From assembly GCA_020630795.1 (NCBI GenBank), contig JAHDIK010000010.1:101406-161102 (forward strand): 59,697 bases of DNA, given 5' to 3'. This document shows, in pieces, positions 57,364 through 59,697 of the stretch. The number at the start of each line of letters is the position of its first letter. Position 1 is the first letter of the stretch. A program made the position numbers and the translations under genes. Source of the DNA: Colwellia sp. (lineage in GTDB: Bacteria; Pseudomonadota; Gammaproteobacteria; Enterobacterales; Alteromonadaceae). The notes below the pieces were generated by a model that was given only the letters and a program-made list of their open reading frames with translations, searched no databases and was not told where the DNA came from.

Positions 57364-58333
57364 AGCAATTAAAGAGCATCTCATTAAAAAACTCGCAACG
57401 GGCGATTTTGTTTCAGGTCAGATTTTGGGTGATGAAATAGGAGTGAGTAGAGCTGCTATTTCGAAACAAGTGAATGCACTAAGTGAAATGGGCTTAGATG
57501 TTTTTAGGGTTACAGGTAAAGGTTACAAACTTGTAGAGCCTCTGGAATTGCTAAACAAATCTAAAATTCAGCATATTCTCGCTAAAGACAACAACGACGC
57601 AATTGTTGAAGTGCATAATATTATTGATTCCACGAATGATTACCTAATGCGCAGAATTCCAAATCATATTCAAAATGGTCAAGTGTGTCTTGCTGAGTAT
57701 CAAAGTGCAGGTAGAGGAAGAAGAGGTCGTCAGTGGGTTTCGCCATTTGGTTCTCACCTATATATGTCGATGTACTGGTCATTAGAAGAAGGCATGTCAG
57801 CAGCGATGGGGATCAGTACCGTTGTCGCATTAGCTGTAAGTGATGCAATCAAACTACTTTACAATATTGACGTAGAATTGAAGTGGCCTAACGATATTTA
57901 CATTAATGGATTAAAATTGGCTGGAATTCTTATCGATTTAGAAGGAACTCCTCACGAGCCATGTCACGTGGTGATTGGCATAGGGCTTAACTTGAATATG
58001 CCCAATAAAAGTGGTGCTCTTGTCGACCAACCATGGACAGATCTTCAACGCCATACGACTAAGAAAGTAGATAGAAATACCCTTGCAGCAAAAGTAATTT
58101 ATTTTTTATCAAAAAGATTAGAACAGCATAAAGAGAATGGGCTTGAAAGTGTTGTGACTGAGTGGAATGCTCAAGATTATTTTATGAATAAAAAAGTTAA
58201 GCTCATTACAGGGAAAAATGAAACAAAAGGGGTCTGCCAAGGAATAAACGCTCAAGGAGCATTGCTATTAAATGTAGAGGGAGAGTTAACTCCTATTTAT
58301 GGTGGTGAAGTGAGTTTACGAGGTGACGCGTGA
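57356..58333 (+). CDS. birA: Bifunctional biotin ligase / biotin operon repressor BirA
   Basis: BirA biotinylates the carrier subunit of acetyl-CoA carboxylase and, in its long form, represses bio genes. The N-terminal winged helix (about 1-65; GDEIGVSRAAISKQVNAL) is present, so the repressor function is likely. The ligase core has IDSTNDYL, the biotinoyl-AMP loop AGRGRRGRQWVSPFG, LKWPNDIYINGLKLAGILID and a C-terminal SH3-like domain. The length of 325 residues is normal. It overlaps murB by 8 bp and coaX by 4 bp. Confidence 0.96.
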   Translation: MAKAIKEHLIKKLATGDFVSGQILGDEIGVSRAAISKQVNALSEMGLDVFRVTGKGYKLVEPLELLNKSKIQHILAKDNNDAIVEVHNIIDSTNDYLMRRIPNHIQNGQVCLAEYQSAGRGRRGRQWVSPFGSHLYMSMYWSLEEGMSAAMGISTVVALAVSDAIKLLYNIDVELKWPNDIYINGLKLAGILIDLEGTPHEPCHVVIGIGLNLNMPNKSGALVDQPWTDLQRHTTKKVDRNTLAAKVIYFLSKRLEQHKENGLESVVTEWNAQDYFMNKKVKLITGKNETKGVCQGINAQGALLLNVEGELTPIYGGEVSLRGDA

Positions 58334-59046
58334 AGGTATTAGTTGATATAGGTAATAGTAGAACCAAATACCAAGTCGAAGGTGCAGAGCAACCAGTTGC
58401 TGTGACTATTGCAAATAACCTTATTGAGCAAGCATGGTTGGAAGAGCATTGGGGTAATGCAAAACAAGTCGTAGTATCGAGTGTTAAGCGTGGTAGCTTA
58501 CTTGATCTAGTTGCCAATTGGGCGTCAAGCGTAAACGTTCATTTAACATTTGTTAATAGTGAAAAAATGCGTTTTGGTATCACGAATAGCTATGAGCAGC
58601 CCGAGTTATTAGGCGTCGACCGTTGGTTGAGTATGATAGGAGGAGCAAGTAAATATCCAAATACTGGGCTTATTATCGTAGATGCTGGCACGGCAACTAC
58701 CCTAGATGTGTTAGACGAGAATGGAAAACACCTTGGAGGTTGGATACTTTCGGGCATCGACCTTATGTTAAAACAATTAGGGGAGCATACTTCAAAAGTA
58801 AAATATGATATTAGTAACGAGGCTAGCATTGGGTTTGGTCAAAATACGTCAGAGTGTGTGAATAACGCTGCTTGGGCATCAACCGTGAGTTTAATTGAGG
58901 CTGGAATCAAACAAGCACAGAGTGAGTTTGCTATTTCTCAATGTATTTTGCTGGGCGGAAATGCAGAAAAGTTATCTTCATTAATACAATATGACAACGT
59001 AATTGTTGATCAAACTTTAATATTTGAAGGTTTAAAACGTTACTAA
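58330..59046 (+). CDS. coaX: Type III pantothenate kinase
   Basis: CoaX phosphorylates pantothenate, the first step to coenzyme A. It has the acetate/sugar kinase fold: VDIGNSRTKYQV at the N-terminus, LGVDRWLSMIGG, the IIVDAGTATTLDVL phosphate loop, LGGWILSGIDLM and QCILLGGNAEKL. At 238 residues it is typical. The start is GTG overlapping the birA TGA (GTGA). Type III kinases are generally not inhibited by CoA. In E. coli this position (birA to the tRNAs and tufB) is held by the unrelated type I gene coaA. Confidence 0.95.
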   Translation: MKVLVDIGNSRTKYQVEGAEQPVAVTIANNLIEQAWLEEHWGNAKQVVVSSVKRGSLLDLVANWASSVNVHLTFVNSEKMRFGITNSYEQPELLGVDRWLSMIGGASKYPNTGLIIVDAGTATTLDVLDENGKHLGGWILSGIDLMLKQLGEHTSKVKYDISNEASIGFGQNTSECVNNAAWASTVSLIEAGIKQAQSEFAISQCILLGGNAEKLSSLIQYDNVIVDQTLIFEGLKRY

Positions 59047-59131
59047 CCCTATCTAATTCGCTATTTTTAACAACAATACGCGTAAAAAAACATCAAATAA
59101 ACAAAAACATGGTTTTTTTTGTTTTTTTTTA

Positions 59132-59160
59132 TTGCAAGGCGCAAAACATTGCTCTAGAAT
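59132..59160 (+). promoter_or_regulatory. Promoter of the tRNA-tuf operon
   Basis: TTGCAA (59132-59137) and TAGAAT (59155-59160) are spaced by exactly 17 bp, 19 bp before the first tRNA. The downstream TCGCTCC is a GC-rich discriminator as in stringently controlled promoters. A/T tracts just upstream (59083-59131) look like an UP element; a weak A/T hairpin at 59103-59117 could also end coaX transcription. Confidence 0.75.
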
Positions 59161-59179
59161 TCGCTCCACTTAATGTAGT

Positions 59180-59255
<76 letters not shown>

Positions 59256-59299
59256 TTAATACTCTTTTTCTTATACGGATTAAGAGTAAGTAAGAATTT

Positions 59300-59384
59300 G
59301 GAGGGGTTCCCGAGTGGCCAAAGGGATCAGACTGTAAATCTGACGGCTCAGCCTTCGGTGGTTCGAATCCACCTCCCTCCACCA
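59300..59384 (+). tRNA. tRNA-Tyr (anticodon GTA)
   Basis: An 85-nt class II tRNA with a long variable arm (CGGCTCAGCCTTCG region), anticodon loop CTGTAAA, T-loop TTCGAAT and an encoded CCA. Confidence 0.97.
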
Positions 59385-59414
59385 TTTTTAACAGAGATAA
59401 ACAGATAGAATTTA

Positions 59415-59489
<75 letters not shown>

Positions 59490-59504
59490 ATCTTTAAATC
59501 GAAT

Positions 59505-59580
59505 GCTGATATGGCTCAGTTGGTAGAGCGCACCCTTGGTAAGGGTGAGGTCGGCAGTTCGAATCTGCCTATCAGCACCA
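59505..59580 (+). tRNA. tRNA-Thr (anticodon GGT)
   Basis: A 76-nt cloverleaf with acceptor arms GCTGATA/TATCAGC, anticodon stem CACCC/GGGTG, loop TTGGTAA and an encoded CCA. It lies 70 bp before tuf. Confidence 0.97.
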
Positions 59581-59650
59581 TTCAAAGATTACTTCTATTC
59601 ATTTATCTTAAACCATTAAACTTTTGTTAATCTACCTAGGGTATTTTAAA

Positions 59651-59697
59651 ATGGCTAAAGAAAAATTTGAACGTTCGAAACCACACGTAAACGTTGG
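59651..59697 (+). CDS. tuf: Elongation factor Tu, 5' end only
   Basis: The frame opens MAKEKFERSKPHVNVG, the invariant EF-Tu N-terminus, and runs off the window after 15 codons. EF-Tu delivers aminoacyl-tRNA to the ribosome as a GTPase. By position after the four tRNAs it corresponds to tufB and is probably partly transcribed with them. Confidence 0.96.
   Translation, partial: MAKEKFERSKPHVNV

Overview
The window reads as chromosomal backbone of a low-GC marine gammaproteobacterium, most likely in the order Alteromonadales and close to Colwelliaceae such as Colwellia or Thalassotalea. That placement is an inference from protein resemblance and gene order, not from a phylogeny. There is no rRNA, CRISPR array, insertion sequence, integrase or phage gene. 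Almost every block matches a well-known gammaproteobacterial cluster, with a few less familiar genes set between the blocks.

Layout, left to right. 1-2977: minus-strand accessory block with an E1/ThiF-like adenylyltransferase, a PEP-CTERM-associated-type GNAT acyltransferase and a patatin lipase. 3133-3894: secreted trypsin-like protease. 3898-7452 (minus): yibQ-envC-gpmI. 7753-10043 (plus): rhodanese-grxC-secB-gpsA, then trmL. 10630-15247: fieF, a lysophospholipase-like hydrolase and the Cpx envelope-stress locus (cpxA, cpxR, divergent cpxP) with a CpxR box. 15236-17545 (minus): BlaI-type repressor with an M56 peptidase fused to a TonB domain. 17672-20333: psd-rsgA divergent from orn. 20484-24971: a hotdog-fold protein behind a FadR-like site and a tiny leader ORF, a 1202-residue degenerate hybrid-kinase-like protein and a DUF1289 protein. 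25001-36658: queG divergent from tsaE-amiB-mutL-miaA-hfq-hflX-hflK-hflC, then a DUF2065 gene and purA. 36930-38171: malic enzyme. 38807-43008: metJ divergent from metB-metL across two clusters of met boxes. 43135-44529: degenerate HD-GYP-like protein. 44537-53360: argE divergent from argC-argB-argF-argG-argH(A)-argA. 53610-56278: orphan Wza/Wzc-like pair. 56332-59046: murB-birA-coaX. 59180-59697: tRNA-Thr, tRNA-Tyr, tRNA-Gly, tRNA-Thr and the start of tuf.

How the genes work together. Envelope biology dominates the first half: EnvC activates amidases such as the AmiB encoded further on, CpxRA and CpxP monitor envelope stress, and Psd, SecB, GpsA and MurB supply lipid, export and wall functions. 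The arginine cluster encodes nearly the whole route from glutamate. It has two candidate N-acetylglutamate synthases (ArgA and the GNAT tail of ArgH) although ArgE also indicates a linear deacetylase route. Methionine synthesis is under MetJ.

The parts most deserving follow-up are the ThiF/acyltransferase cassette, the two signalling proteins that keep a recognisable fold but lack catalytic residues (21142-24750 and 43135-44529), the orphan Wza/Wzc pair, and the regulatory DNA at 20418-20474, 14659-14703 and 39255-39334.
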